From NCBI GenBank assembly GCA_023245265.1, contig JAHFKQ010000018.1:1-14068 (forward strand): 14,068 nt of DNA. Direction: 5' to 3'. The DNA comes from Candidatus Collierbacteria bacterium (GTDB lineage Bacteria; Patescibacteriota; Microgenomatia; UBA1400; MFAQ01). This document shows positions 6,995 through 12,842 of the stretch, piece after piece. Position 1 is the first letter of the stretch. The number at the start of each line of letters is the position of its first letter. The notes below the pieces were generated by a model. It searched no databases. It was given only the letters and a program-made list of their open reading frames with translations, and was not told where the DNA came from. A program made the translations under genes and the position numbers.

Positions 6995-7603
6995 ATGAAT
7001 AAAGTTGCTATCGGCTTAGTCGGCTCCATGGTTTCCGGTAAGGGTACTGTGGCGAAATATTTACAGAGTTTAGGCTTTACTTACGAAAGTCTTTCCGATC
7101 GAGTTAGGGAAGAGGCGCTTCGCCGTCATGTTCCCATGACCAGAACCAATCTTCAAAACATCGGCAATGATCTCCGTTTGCAGTTTGGCCCTCATATTTT
7201 AGCCGAACGCACTTTAGAGATTCTCGGCAACCAAACAGATCGGCTTGTTCTGGATGGGATCCGCAACCCAGCCGAGATTGATTTTTTAAAGCAGGCCTTA
7301 GGTCTGACTGTGATGGCTATCGATGCCCCGGTCGAGATGCGTCTGGAATGGTACCTTCAGCGAGCCGAGGGTAGGGGAGAAGATGCTCCGACCGAAGCCG
7401 GTTTTTTCGTTTCAAACAATCGAGATTTCGGTATTGGTGAGCCGGACGCGGGACAACAAGTTCAGCGTTGTCTAGCCCGGGCCGATATTTTGATCGAAAA
7501 TAATGGCTCAATAAAAAATCTACTCTCCGAAGTCGATTACCATCTTATTCTCGATCTGGGTTTCAGCCCCGAAGGTGCCCGTCGAGAACAAGAGAAAAAG
7601 TAA
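6995..7603 (+). CDS. P-loop nucleotide kinase-like protein (dephospho-CoA kinase / UPF0200 type)
   Basis: A 202-residue cytosolic P-loop NTPase. Walker A is GSMVSGKGT at 10-18, the GKGT form found in nucleoside monophosphate kinases. LSDRVREEALRR at 33-44 and LVLDGIRNPAEIDFL at 84-98 resemble the small kinase-like family of archaea and some bacteria labelled UPF0200 or AAA-family ATPase and related to dephospho-CoA and dCMP kinases. An Arg-rich segment at about 115-130 (MRLEWYLQRAEGRGED) fits a lid. The substrate cannot be read from sequence; a nucleotide or CoA precursor is plausible. ATG at 6995 places the P-loop about 10 residues from the N terminus, as usual in this superfamily. It converges on the 95-residue gene, whose terminator lies just past this stop. 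Confidence 0.8.
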   Translation: MNKVAIGLVGSMVSGKGTVAKYLQSLGFTYESLSDRVREEALRRHVPMTRTNLQNIGNDLRLQFGPHILAERTLEILGNQTDRLVLDGIRNPAEIDFLKQALGLTVMAIDAPVEMRLEWYLQRAEGRGEDAPTEAGFFVSNNRDFGIGEPDAGQQVQRCLARADILIENNGSIKNLLSEVDYHLILDLGFSPEGARREQEKK

Positions 7604-7607
7604 CCCC

Positions 7608-7632
7608 AAAAAAAGCCCCCATTTCTGGGGGC
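7608..7632 (-). terminator. Intrinsic terminator of the 95-residue protein gene
   Basis: GCCCCC-atttct-GGGGGC stem-loop (7615-7632; 6-bp G/C stem, 6-nt loop). On the minus strand it is followed by seven T residues, so it terminates minus-strand transcription 9 nt after the stop at 7642. The plus side has no T-tract. Confidence 0.9.
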
Positions 7633-7641
7633 AAGTGAATT

Positions 7642-7929
7642 CTAGGCGACGGAGGTCGTCGTTCCCATCATCAAGATTCTGATGTCTTGAGCCTTGGTTA
7701 AGACCGACCGAGCCGCCAGCCCCACAAACTCATGGACATTCTTGGCGACCGAGGCCTCAGCGTGAAAATCAAAGATGTATAAGATAGGGGAACTGGCCGG
7801 TATCGGGCTCACCGTCACGGGGACATCCTGACCGGATTGTTCCTTAATTTGTTCCTTGACCAGGCCGATCAGCTGTTCCATTTTGGCTTCACTGACCGAC
7901 TTTGGCAAATGTATGACCACACTACTCAT
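7642..7929 (-). CDS. Small cytosolic hypothetical protein with its own SD and terminator
   Basis: This 95-residue protein starts MSSVVIHLPKSVSEAKMEQL and shows an apparent beta-alpha-beta pattern twice (strand at about 3-8, helix 13-32; strand 49-55, helix 60-78; strand 82-87). That suggests a small ferredoxin-like alpha/beta sandwich, which is inference. I do not recognise the family. Unlike most genes here it has a strong SD, TAGGAGG, 5 nt before the ATG, a leader of about 29 nt and a classic terminator, so it is likely well expressed as a single-gene transcript. The promoter and leader closely match those of the unit at 11309. Confidence 0.8.
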   Translation of the reverse strand: MSSVVIHLPKSVSEAKMEQLIGLVKEQIKEQSGQDVPVTVSPIPASSPILYIFDFHAEASVAKNVHEFVGLAARSVLTKAQDIRILMMGTTTSVA

Positions 7930-7934
7930 TTCAG

Positions 7935-7970
7935 CCTCCTACGGAGATTTTCAGGTACCCCTATATTCTA
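7935..7970 (-). promoter_or_regulatory. TAGAAT promoter, leader and strong SD
   Basis: On the minus strand the -10 TAGAAT (7970 to 7965), preceded by AG, ends 35 nt before the ATG. The SD AGGAGG (7940 to 7935) ends 5 nt before it. No clear -35. The geometry is identical to that upstream of 11309. Confidence 0.65.
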
Positions 7971-7985
7971 CTACATTTATATCCT

Positions 7986-8309
7986 CTAGGATAAATCTTC
8001 TTCCGGCTGGGCTTCTCTAGGCTCAAAACGGTACCTCCAGGTCGGGCTGACACTCTCATCTTCCGAGTACTCAAAGGCCAAGCTCTCCCGATCCATCACG
8101 GCAAAAAACTCCTCCCAAGAGATATCTCTGGTGGTGTGCCTGGTTCCGCTGAGCATTCGTTCGTCTTTCTCTCCCGGCCAGTCAATCCGGAGACCTACCT
8201 TGTCCAAAGCTACTTCCGGGTCATCGATGATGGCCGGCTTTCCACCATGAAGTACCACCCAGTTTCTAATTTCCTCGTTATTTTCCGCTCGTTTGTAGAC
8301 TGGTTCCAT
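7986..8309 (-). CDS. Small acidic protein of the 'IRxW..GGKPA...LRIDFPG...ISWEEFF' type
   Basis: A 107-residue soluble protein. Its pattern IRNWVVLHGGKPAIIDDPEVAL, then LRIDWPG, then ISWEEFFAVMDRESLAFEY matches a widespread small-protein family whose members begin with a Trp-containing helix and GGxPA and end with ISWxEFFxxFxxxxLAFxY. Members are sometimes labelled glucan branching enzyme without real support, and the function is unknown. This copy has an insertion between the LRIDWPG and ISWEEFF elements (about residues 47-61) and an acidic C-terminal tail (about 97-107). ATG at 8309 lies 6 nt after an extended -10, TG-C-TAAGAT. The gene follows the methyltransferase gene by 52 bp but has its own promoter. 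Confidence 0.75.
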   Translation of the reverse strand: MEPVYKRAENNEEIRNWVVLHGGKPAIIDDPEVALDKVGLRIDWPGEKDERMLSGTRHTTRDISWEEFFAVMDRESLAFEYSEDESVSPTWRYRFEPREAQPEEDLS

Positions 8310-8315
8310 ACTTTT

Positions 8316-8324
8316 ATCTTAGCA
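8316..8324 (-). promoter_or_regulatory. Extended -10 promoter of the 107-residue protein gene
   Basis: TG-C-TAAGAT on the minus strand followed by aaaagt (6 nt) and the ATG at 8309. One of the cleanest leaderless examples in the window. Confidence 0.6.
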
Positions 8325-8346
8325 CTCCTCCATAATTATCTATCGT

Positions 8347-8358
8347 TCCAAGCTTGGA
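8347..8358. other. 12-bp perfect palindrome, possible operator
   Basis: TCCAAGCTTGGA lies between the methyltransferase stop (8362) and the promoter at 8316, about 25 nt upstream of that -10. It has no loop and no T-run, so it is a poor terminator. The position would suit an operator or activator site, but a single palindrome of this size is weak evidence. Confidence 0.25.
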
Positions 8359-8361
8359 GTT

Positions 8362-9099
8362 TTACTTGTTCTCTTGTCTTACTTTCTCAAAAAGCACTAG
8401 GGCGGTCGCCACACTGACATTTAGCGAAGCCACTTCTTTATTCATTGGGATATTTACAAAAGAATCACACTCTTTTTGGAGCGGTTCGGAGATACCTTCG
8501 GCCTCACCACCCATCAAGAAGGCCACCGGTCCGGTCAATTTACTGTCATAGATTGCTTTACCCATCTCTACTTCCACTCCGATGACCGGCACCGCGTATT
8601 TATGGAGCATATTCATGGCCTGGAACAGACTCATAGGGATAAGGGGCACATAAGCCGCCGCTCCCATCGAGATCTTAGCCACCACCGGGGTTATCTGATG
8701 CACTCCGTTTGGGGAAGCCACCACCGCATCCACTCCTGCCGCCCAGGCCGTTCTCATAATGGCTCCTAAGTTTTGTTCGTAATCGATGTGATTCAAAAGT
8801 AGAATAAAGGCATTTCTCTTTTCTCGGAGAATCTGTTCCAGAGACTTCACCTCGGGGGCGTCCATAGTAGCCATTACCCCTTGGGCGTTCTTGGACTCGG
8901 ACATTTTTTCCAGCTCCTCGGAGCGGATAATCTGAACACTGACCCCTTTATCTTTGGCCAGTTTCTCGATTTCTTTGATCTTCGGGTCATACTGTGAGCC
9001 CGAGGCGATCAATAAACTATTGATTCTTTGGCCGGAGGTCAGGGCATCCCGGACCATGTTTCTGCCTTCGAGTGTAATAAATTCCGCTTGTTTAGCCAT
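8362..9099 (-). CDS. SpoU/TrmH-family RNA 2'-O-methyltransferase (RlmB-like)
   Basis: SAM-dependent SPOUT-fold enzyme that methylates ribose 2'-OH in rRNA or tRNA. At 245 residues it has an N-terminal substrate-binding domain (about 8-80; LEGRNMVRDAL, then SESKNAQGVMA at 67-77) and a trefoil-knot catalytic domain (about 95-243). The three SPOUT motifs are clear: NLGAIMRTA at 110-118 with Asn110 and catalytic Arg116, FLMGGEAEGIS at 194-204, and IPMNKEVASLNVSVATAL at 217-234. The layout fits 23S rRNA Gm2251 methyltransferase RlmB and relatives, but the exact target nucleotide cannot be assigned from sequence, so no symbol is given. ATG at 9099 follows TACAAT by 6 nt. It is divergent from the MFS gene, with 36 bp between start codons. 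Confidence 0.93.
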   Translation of the reverse strand: MAKQAEFITLEGRNMVRDALTSGQRINSLLIASGSQYDPKIKEIEKLAKDKGVSVQIIRSEELEKMSESKNAQGVMATMDAPEVKSLEQILREKRNAFILLLNHIDYEQNLGAIMRTAWAAGVDAVVASPNGVHQITPVVAKISMGAAAYVPLIPMSLFQAMNMLHKYAVPVIGVEVEMGKAIYDSKLTGPVAFLMGGEAEGISEPLQKECDSFVNIPMNKEVASLNVSVATALVLFEKVRQENK

Positions 9100-9105
9100 T
9101 GTTCT

Positions 9106-9111
9106 ATTGTA
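9106..9111 (-). promoter_or_regulatory. -10 promoter of the SpoU methyltransferase gene
   Basis: TACAAT on the minus strand, 6 nt (agaaca) before the ATG at 9099. A -35-like TTAATA lies at 9133-9128 with a 16-nt spacer. It overlaps the divergent promoter of the MFS gene. Confidence 0.55.
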
Positions 9112-9124
9112 CCAAGCGATAAGC

Positions 9125-9130
9125 TAATAT
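9125..9130 (+). promoter_or_regulatory. -10 promoter of the MFS gene, leaderless GTG start
   Basis: TAATAT followed by 5 nt (taagt) and GTG at 9136. It lies 13 bp from the divergent -10, so one polymerase probably excludes another. Confidence 0.5.
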
Positions 9131-9135
9131 TAAGT

Positions 9136-10464
9136 GTGAGAAAGAAAAAACATCTGCCTTTCAGTCCCGAAGAAAAATTTCTGGTCAGCAGTAGTAATAA
9201 TATCGGTACCATTCGTCATTCCAAGTTAGTTCGCAGAATCTTCCGCTCCTTACCTGTCCTCAAGAATCGCAACTACCGGCTCTATTTTGCCGGCCAGCTG
9301 ATTTCTATTATTGGGAGCTGGATGCAAGTGGCGGCTCTGGCTTGGCTCACGCTACAGCTTACAAACTCCGCCGCCCTAGTAGGCTTGGTTTCCGCTATGA
9401 CCGGTATTCCAGCATTATTTTTTGCCTTGTTTGGTGGCATCATCGTCGATTCCTTCTCGAAAAAAAATATCCTTTTAGTCACCAATTTCTGCGCCATGAT
9501 TTTAGCCTTCCTTCTGGGTTTTCTCACCGTTTTTGGTTTGATTAATCTGACAGAAATATTGGTCATTGCCTTCGTGGGGGGGATCATTAATGCGATTTTT
9601 ACTCCGGCCCACTTTGCCTACATTAGCGAACTGTCAAAAAAATCGACTATTATTTCGGCCATGTCCATTAATGCCAGCGTTTCCAGTTTAGGTCGGATCA
9701 TCGGTCCGGCAATTGCGGGCATCTTGATCGTCTTGGTTGGTTCTGGTGGCGCCTTTATCCTAAATGGCATAAGTTACATCGCCGTTCTAGTGGCCCTTCT
9801 CTTGGTCAATACTCCTTACAAAGTCACCAATCAACATCTTCGGCCTTTGCAAGCTATTAAAGAAGGCCTACTTTATTCATTTCGTCATCCGATGATTCGC
9901 GTCATCTTCCTTTATGTTTCCGCCATGTCCATTTTTGCTTGGTCATTTTCCACGATTATTCCGGTAATGGCCAAAAGTGTCTTTCATTCGGATGCCCAGG
10001 GTATGGGTTACCTTCTTTCGGCCGTCGGCTTAGGGGCCATTTTTGCCACGGTCGTCGTTTCCACTTTTGCCAATCGGTTTAGCAAGCTGACTTTTATCCT
10101 CCTTGGTAACACCTTCTTTGCCGTCAGCCTTTTTCTCTTTTCCATGACGGCCAATCTTTATCTCGGTATTTTTTATCTCTTCCTGGTCGGCGCCGGTCTG
10201 GTTTCTTTAAATGTTGTGTTGGGTACGATGGTTCAGCAAATGACTGACGAAAAATACCATGGTCGAGTCAGTAGTTTATATTTTCTTTTTTATGCCGGGC
10301 TCATGTTTATTGGCAATATCGAAATTGGTTACCTCACCGATTTTGTCGGTGCGGGTAATGCCCTTCGCCTCAACACGGTCATCGTTTTTATTATCGGACT
10401 TTTTATCTACTACTCTCGTACTCATGTTCGTCAGGCGCATCAAAGATTCCTCACCGGTTCCTGA
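9136..10464 (+). CDS. Major facilitator superfamily exporter (EntS / MFS_3-like)
   Basis: A 442-residue polytopic membrane transporter, probably with 12 helices. A basic N-terminal tail (VRKKKHLPF, then LVRRIFRSLPVLKNRNYRLY) leads to FAGQLISIIGSWMQ, which resembles the start of EntS-like MFS_3 proteins. The motif A loop appears as GGIIVDSFSKKN after helix 2, with a counterpart in the second half (about FANRFSKL). Such proteins usually export small molecules or drugs; the substrate cannot be inferred. The frame is open upstream to 9028, but that would run through the divergent methyltransferase gene. GTG at 9136 is chosen because TAATAT ends 5 nt before it and because it removes the overlap. 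The stop TGA is followed by the terminator of the opposing unit. Confidence 0.88.
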   Translation: MRKKKHLPFSPEEKFLVSSSNNIGTIRHSKLVRRIFRSLPVLKNRNYRLYFAGQLISIIGSWMQVAALAWLTLQLTNSAALVGLVSAMTGIPALFFALFGGIIVDSFSKKNILLVTNFCAMILAFLLGFLTVFGLINLTEILVIAFVGGIINAIFTPAHFAYISELSKKSTIISAMSINASVSSLGRIIGPAIAGILIVLVGSGGAFILNGISYIAVLVALLLVNTPYKVTNQHLRPLQAIKEGLLYSFRHPMIRVIFLYVSAMSIFAWSFSTIIPVMAKSVFHSDAQGMGYLLSAVGLGAIFATVVVSTFANRFSKLTFILLGNTFFAVSLFLFSMTANLYLGIFYLFLVGAGLVSLNVVLGTMVQQMTDEKYHGRVSSLYFLFYAGLMFIGNIEIGYLTDFVGAGNALRLNTVIVFIIGLFIYYSRTHVRQAHQRFLTGS

Positions 10465-10477
10465 CTTTTCCGGCCGC

Positions 10478-10501
10478 AAAAAACCCGCCTTTGCGGCGGG
10501 T
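10478..10501 (-). terminator. Intrinsic terminator of the paralogue pair
   Basis: ACCCGCC-tttgc-GGCGGGT stem-loop (10483-10501; 7-bp stem). On the minus strand it runs into six T residues, just after the stop at 10507. On the plus strand the trailing sequence (ctgatttatt) is a poor U-tract, so use by the MFS transcript would be weak. Confidence 0.9.
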
Positions 10502-10506
10502 CTGAT

Positions 10507-10902
10507 TTATTCTTCATCTTCGGAGAAATAGGCCTTCATCAGGACTCTAATTTGCTGCATATTATTATCGACCGAGTCCTGGAACGATTCGATGGTCCCA
10601 TTTCGGAAAAAACGAATCGGTTGCAGCTCACCATCGACTAGAACTTCAATGGCAAATTCTTCATGTTTGGTAACACCGTAATTGATGATCGTGAGGGCCA
10701 ATAGTTTGGCAATGACCTCGGACACATTTTCCTCGGTCACCGAAACAAAGGCCTTAGTCTTTTTCATCTCACTCAGGTCATAAACGAGTAAGGGGATTTC
10801 TTCCAAGTCATTCAACCCGAACCTTTCGGCCAAGCCAATGAGCTCTTCCATAAACGGGTCGTTTTGGGCGATATCTCTGAGATTTTTGAGAATCAACATC
10901 AC
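10507..10902 (-). CDS. Hypothetical helical protein, paralogue B of a tandem pair
   Basis: A 131-residue soluble acidic protein, mostly helical. It aligns with the upstream gene's product over most of its length. The shared landmarks are an ILKNLRDI start, FGLNDLEEI at 28-36, a central IIN (72-74) and RFFR (97-100), and the spacing is nearly constant. I do not recognise the family. GTG at 10902 overlaps the upstream stop (GTGA); ATG at 10899 is an equal alternative, giving 130 residues. GGAG in the upstream gene's last codons lies 5 nt before the GTG, or 8 nt before the ATG. The gene ends in a strong terminator. The C terminus is acidic (YFSEDEE). Confidence 0.8.
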   Translation of the reverse strand: MMLILKNLRDIAQNDPFMEELIGLAERFGLNDLEEIPLLVYDLSEMKKTKAFVSVTEENVSEVIAKLLALTIINYGVTKHEEFAIEVLVDGELQPIRFFRNGTIESFQDSVDNNMQQIRVLMKAYFSEDEE

Positions 10903-11309
10903 TTCGTCTCCTGAGTGCTCTTTGTTGGGGGTTCAAACAATTTACAGGTATTGATGATTTCCAAAGCTTGGAAAAAGAATTCTTCGGCTTTCACTCGATG
11001 AGTCTCCGCCTCGTAGAGCCGGTAATATCGATTGAGTCGTTTGACCTTGTCTTTCGAAGGCAAAGGGACATCAAAGGTACTATATTTCCAGTTGGCAAAA
11101 TTGATGATGGCGCAGGTCAGTAATATGCGCACGGCGTTGATTTCAAAGTTTTCGCTGGCGAGAATTTTATCCGCGCCGACCTTAAAGCTTTCTTCGGCCA
11201 CGATATGGACTTCTGTCATATCAATGAGGCCAAAGGCAAAACTGATATCAGACAATACCTGCATATCCTTGTTCCCGGGGTCGATTTCCGCAATGCTGCG
11301 TAAAATCAT
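10899..11309 (-). CDS. Hypothetical helical protein, paralogue A of a tandem pair
   Basis: A 136-residue soluble protein with no signal peptide or membrane segment. Landmarks shared with the downstream gene's product are ILRSIAEI at 2-9, FGLIDMTEV at 26-34, AIIN at 67-70 and RYYR at 94-97. The C-terminal part is helical (KAEEFFFQALEIIN). I do not recognise the family. It has the strongest SD in the window, AAGGAGG, 7 nt before the ATG, and a leader of about 29 nt after a TAGAAT hexamer. That suggests the two-gene unit is expressed at a high level and in a way distinct from the leaderless genes. Related neighbours of similar size suggest a heteromeric complex, which is inference. Confidence 0.82.
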   Translation of the reverse strand: MILRSIAEIDPGNKDMQVLSDISFAFGLIDMTEVHIVAEESFKVGADKILASENFEINAVRILLTCAIINFANWKYSTFDVPLPSKDKVKRLNRYYRLYEAETHRVKAEEFFFQALEIINTCKLFEPPTKSTQETK

Positions 11310-11316
11310 TTTTCAC

Positions 11317-11350
11317 CCTCCTTGTCAAAGTTCGGATTTTCCCTATTCTA
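11317..11350 (-). promoter_or_regulatory. TAGAAT promoter, leader and strong SD of the paralogue pair
   Basis: On the minus strand -10 TAGAAT (11350 to 11345), preceded by AG, ends 35 nt before the ATG. SD AAGGAGG (11323 to 11317) ends 7 nt before it. The hexamer, its AG prefix and the distance all match the element upstream of 7929. Confidence 0.65.
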
Positions 11351-11375
11351 CTCCTCCCTTGGGAATCAGCGCAGA

Positions 11376-11381
11376 TATAAT
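11376..11381 (+). promoter_or_regulatory. -10 promoter of the adenylyltransferase gene, leaderless start
   Basis: Perfect TATAAT followed by 6 nt (cattct) and ATG at 11388. It fixes the start 66 nt inside a longer open frame that begins at 11322. Confidence 0.65.
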
Positions 11382-11387
11382 CATTCT

Positions 11388-11936
11388 ATGCTCATCGAAA
11401 CCTCTCCCCGCCGGAGATTCGTTCTCTTAGGTCGCTTCGCTCCGCTTCACCTCGGTCACCAAAAGTCGATCGACTCCCTCATCGATCGTTTTGGCTTGTC
11501 TCAGGTGCTGATTATTATTGGCTCCTCCAGCTCATATAACTCCCGCACACCCTATTCATATGAGGAGCGCCGGCAGATGATCTTGGCCGTCTATCCCCAG
11601 ATAGAGGTTTTGCCACTTCCGGATACTCACCCCAGTCTTATCCATTTTGATGGTCAGAGTAACAGCCAATGGTTAGATTCGCTAGAATCTCTCCAAAATA
11701 GTCGGGGAGAACAATTTGTCTTTATCGGCGGCAGTCAAGAAGACCTGGCTATTTTGGCCGAGCGATTTAAAACGCTCATCTTGGTCGATCGACATCAGCT
11801 AGGCCATGACTACTCGGCTACCGAAGTCCGTGAAGCGCTCGATCGAGGGGATATCACTACTCTCTCTTCTCTTCTCAGTCCGCCGGTTTTACCCCTAGCC
11901 ATTGCTGGGTATCAAAGATTCCAAAAAACTCTCTAA
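11388..11936 (+). CDS. Nicotinamide-nucleotide adenylyltransferase-like nucleotidyltransferase
   Basis: A 182-residue cytosolic HxGH nucleotidyltransferase. The motif GRFAPLHLGH at 15-24 is the alpha/beta-phosphate binding signature, close to the archaeal-type NMN adenylyltransferase form GRFQPxHxGH. NSRTPYSYEERRQMI at 51-65 corresponds to the NPFTxxERxxMI segment of that family, and YSATEVREAL at 142-151 corresponds to the ISGTxIR motif. The likely reaction is NMN + ATP to NAD + PPi, the last step of NAD synthesis or salvage. A Nudix-linked or other cytidylyltransferase role is possible because the SATEVR motif departs from ISGTxIR. It converges on the DUF5652 gene with 3 bp between stops. 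Confidence 0.85.
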   Translation: MLIETSPRRRFVLLGRFAPLHLGHQKSIDSLIDRFGLSQVLIIIGSSSSYNSRTPYSYEERRQMILAVYPQIEVLPLPDTHPSLIHFDGQSNSQWLDSLESLQNSRGEQFVFIGGSQEDLAILAERFKTLILVDRHQLGHDYSATEVREALDRGDITTLSSLLSPPVLPLAIAGYQRFQKTL

Positions 11937-11939
11937 AAA

Positions 11940-12194
11940 TTATTTTTTTCTCTTACTGGCCTTTGCTGGGACTTTGGCTGTCGACTTGAAGGCAATGTCT
12001 TTATTGAGCAAGAGATAGATGATTGGCAGAATGCCCATACTATTTACTACCAAGAGAGCTACAAACCAAACGGTCTGATTTTTTTGGGCACTTTTATAAA
12101 GAGCAATCCCTTTAAGAAGCAAATCAAACAATAATACTAGGTAGAAAAAGGGAGCGGCCTCCGGAGATATTGAGAGAAAGGATGATTTGTACAT
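11940..12194 (-). CDS. DUF5652-type two-helix membrane protein
   Basis: An 84-residue membrane protein with two hydrophobic segments (about 14-32 and 42-63) joined by a short basic loop (ALYKSAQKNQ), and a Lys-rich cytoplasmic tail (about 70-84, ending ASKRKK). The core GIALYKSAQKNQTVWFVALL plus NSMGILPIIYLLL matches the DUF5652 pattern (aromatic-basic loop, WF, then N-x-x-GILP-x-x-YL). I associate this family strongly with candidate-phyla-radiation genomes. Function unknown; the architecture resembles phospholipase-D N-terminal-like anchors. ATG at 12194 follows TATTAT by 6 nt. Divergent from the lipoprotein gene. Confidence 0.85.
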   Translation of the reverse strand: MYKSSFLSISPEAAPFFYLVLLFDLLLKGIALYKSAQKNQTVWFVALLVVNSMGILPIIYLLLNKDIAFKSTAKVPAKASKRKK

Positions 12195-12200
12195 ACTTTA

Positions 12201-12206
12201 ATAATA
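12201..12206 (-). promoter_or_regulatory. -10 promoter of the DUF5652 gene, leaderless start
   Basis: TATTAT on the minus strand, followed by taaagt (6 nt) and the ATG at 12194. TG directly precedes the hexamer. Confidence 0.6.
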
Positions 12207-12230
12207 CACTTTTCTCAAAATATTTCTGTA

Positions 12231-12236
12231 TATAAT
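12231..12236 (+). promoter_or_regulatory. Probable -10 of the lipoprotein gene
   Basis: TATAAT, 24 nt before the ATG at 12261, would give a leader of about 18 nt without an SD. TATATT at 12242-12247 is an alternative with a shorter leader. This unit does not show the clean 6-nt geometry of its neighbours. Confidence 0.4.
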
Positions 12237-12260
12237 AGGTTTATATTAATTACTAATAAT

Positions 12261-12833
12261 ATGAAAAAGCTTGCTCTCGTTATTCCCGCTGCTTTGATAC
12301 TCTCGGGCTGTACTCTGTTTCCTTCGAAGACTTCCAGTATCACCGGCACCGAAGCCCAAAAAGCCGAAAAACTCGGCCAGATTATTAGTAGTGGTGGCCA
12401 AGCCGACTGTCTCATTACGAATCTGACGGACAAAACTACCACTCAGATCATCGTCTCCGGTAAAAAGATGAAATTTGTCGGTTCCGACTTTGGCGGCGGT
12501 AAAAAGGGCTCGATGATTAGTGATGGTGTCTATACCTATGTTTGGACCGACGGCGAAAAGACCGGTTTCAAAACCAAGATCGAACCGGAAGTCTCTCCTA
12601 CTCCTACTGTTGCCGGAAAACCGGAAGGTGAGGTCGAAGTCACTAACCCCAGTCAGGCTGCGGAAACTTTTGAAGACGAAACCAAGTTCCAAACCGAGTG
12701 TGTCAAACGCAAAATTTCCGATTCCGACTTCACTCCTCCGGCCGATGTGAAGTTCACCGATTTTGCCGAATTGATGAAGGCGGTTCCTCAGATCCCTTCA
12801 ATCCCGTCCCTTCCCGGCGGTGATGGTGAATAA
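12261..12833 (+). CDS. Lipoprotein with two conserved-looking Cys, unknown function
   Basis: This 190-residue protein starts with a type II signal peptide: MKK, a hydrophobic core, and a lipobox LSGC with Cys17 as the lipidation site, making it a substrate for Lgt (encoded in this window) and signal peptidase II. The mature part has Cys50 (GQADCLITN) and Cys147 (FQTECVKRK), which could form a disulfide. Between them, GSMISDGVYTYVWTDGEKTGFK (83-104) looks like beta-strands, followed by a Pro/Glu-rich linker (about 108-135). SDFTPPADVKFTDFAELM (155-172) is a pattern I associate with small lipoproteins of candidate-phyla-radiation bacteria. The tail is Pro/Gly rich. Function unknown. The DDAH-like gene begins 9 nt after the stop, so the two are probably co-transcribed. 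Confidence 0.85.
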   Translation: MKKLALVIPAALILSGCTLFPSKTSSITGTEAQKAEKLGQIISSGGQADCLITNLTDKTTTQIIVSGKKMKFVGSDFGGGKKGSMISDGVYTYVWTDGEKTGFKTKIEPEVSPTPTVAGKPEGEVEVTNPSQAAETFEDETKFQTECVKRKISDSDFTPPADVKFTDFAELMKAVPQIPSIPSLPGGDGE

Positions 12834-12842
12834 ATAACCAAG

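Noticed and set aside
9028..9135. Upstream extension of the MFS protein
   Set aside because: It would run through the start of the divergent methyltransferase gene; TAATAT 5 nt before the GTG at 9136 gives a better start.
11322..11387. Upstream extension of the adenylyltransferase
   Set aside because: The extension covers its own TATAAT and the SD of the opposing gene, and the family's GRF motif normally lies close to the N terminus.
11937..11949. AAAAATTATTTTTTT at the 11936/11940 junction as a bidirectional terminator
   Set aside because: It would form only A-T pairs with no G/C stem, and it mostly encodes the Lys-rich tail of the DUF5652 protein.
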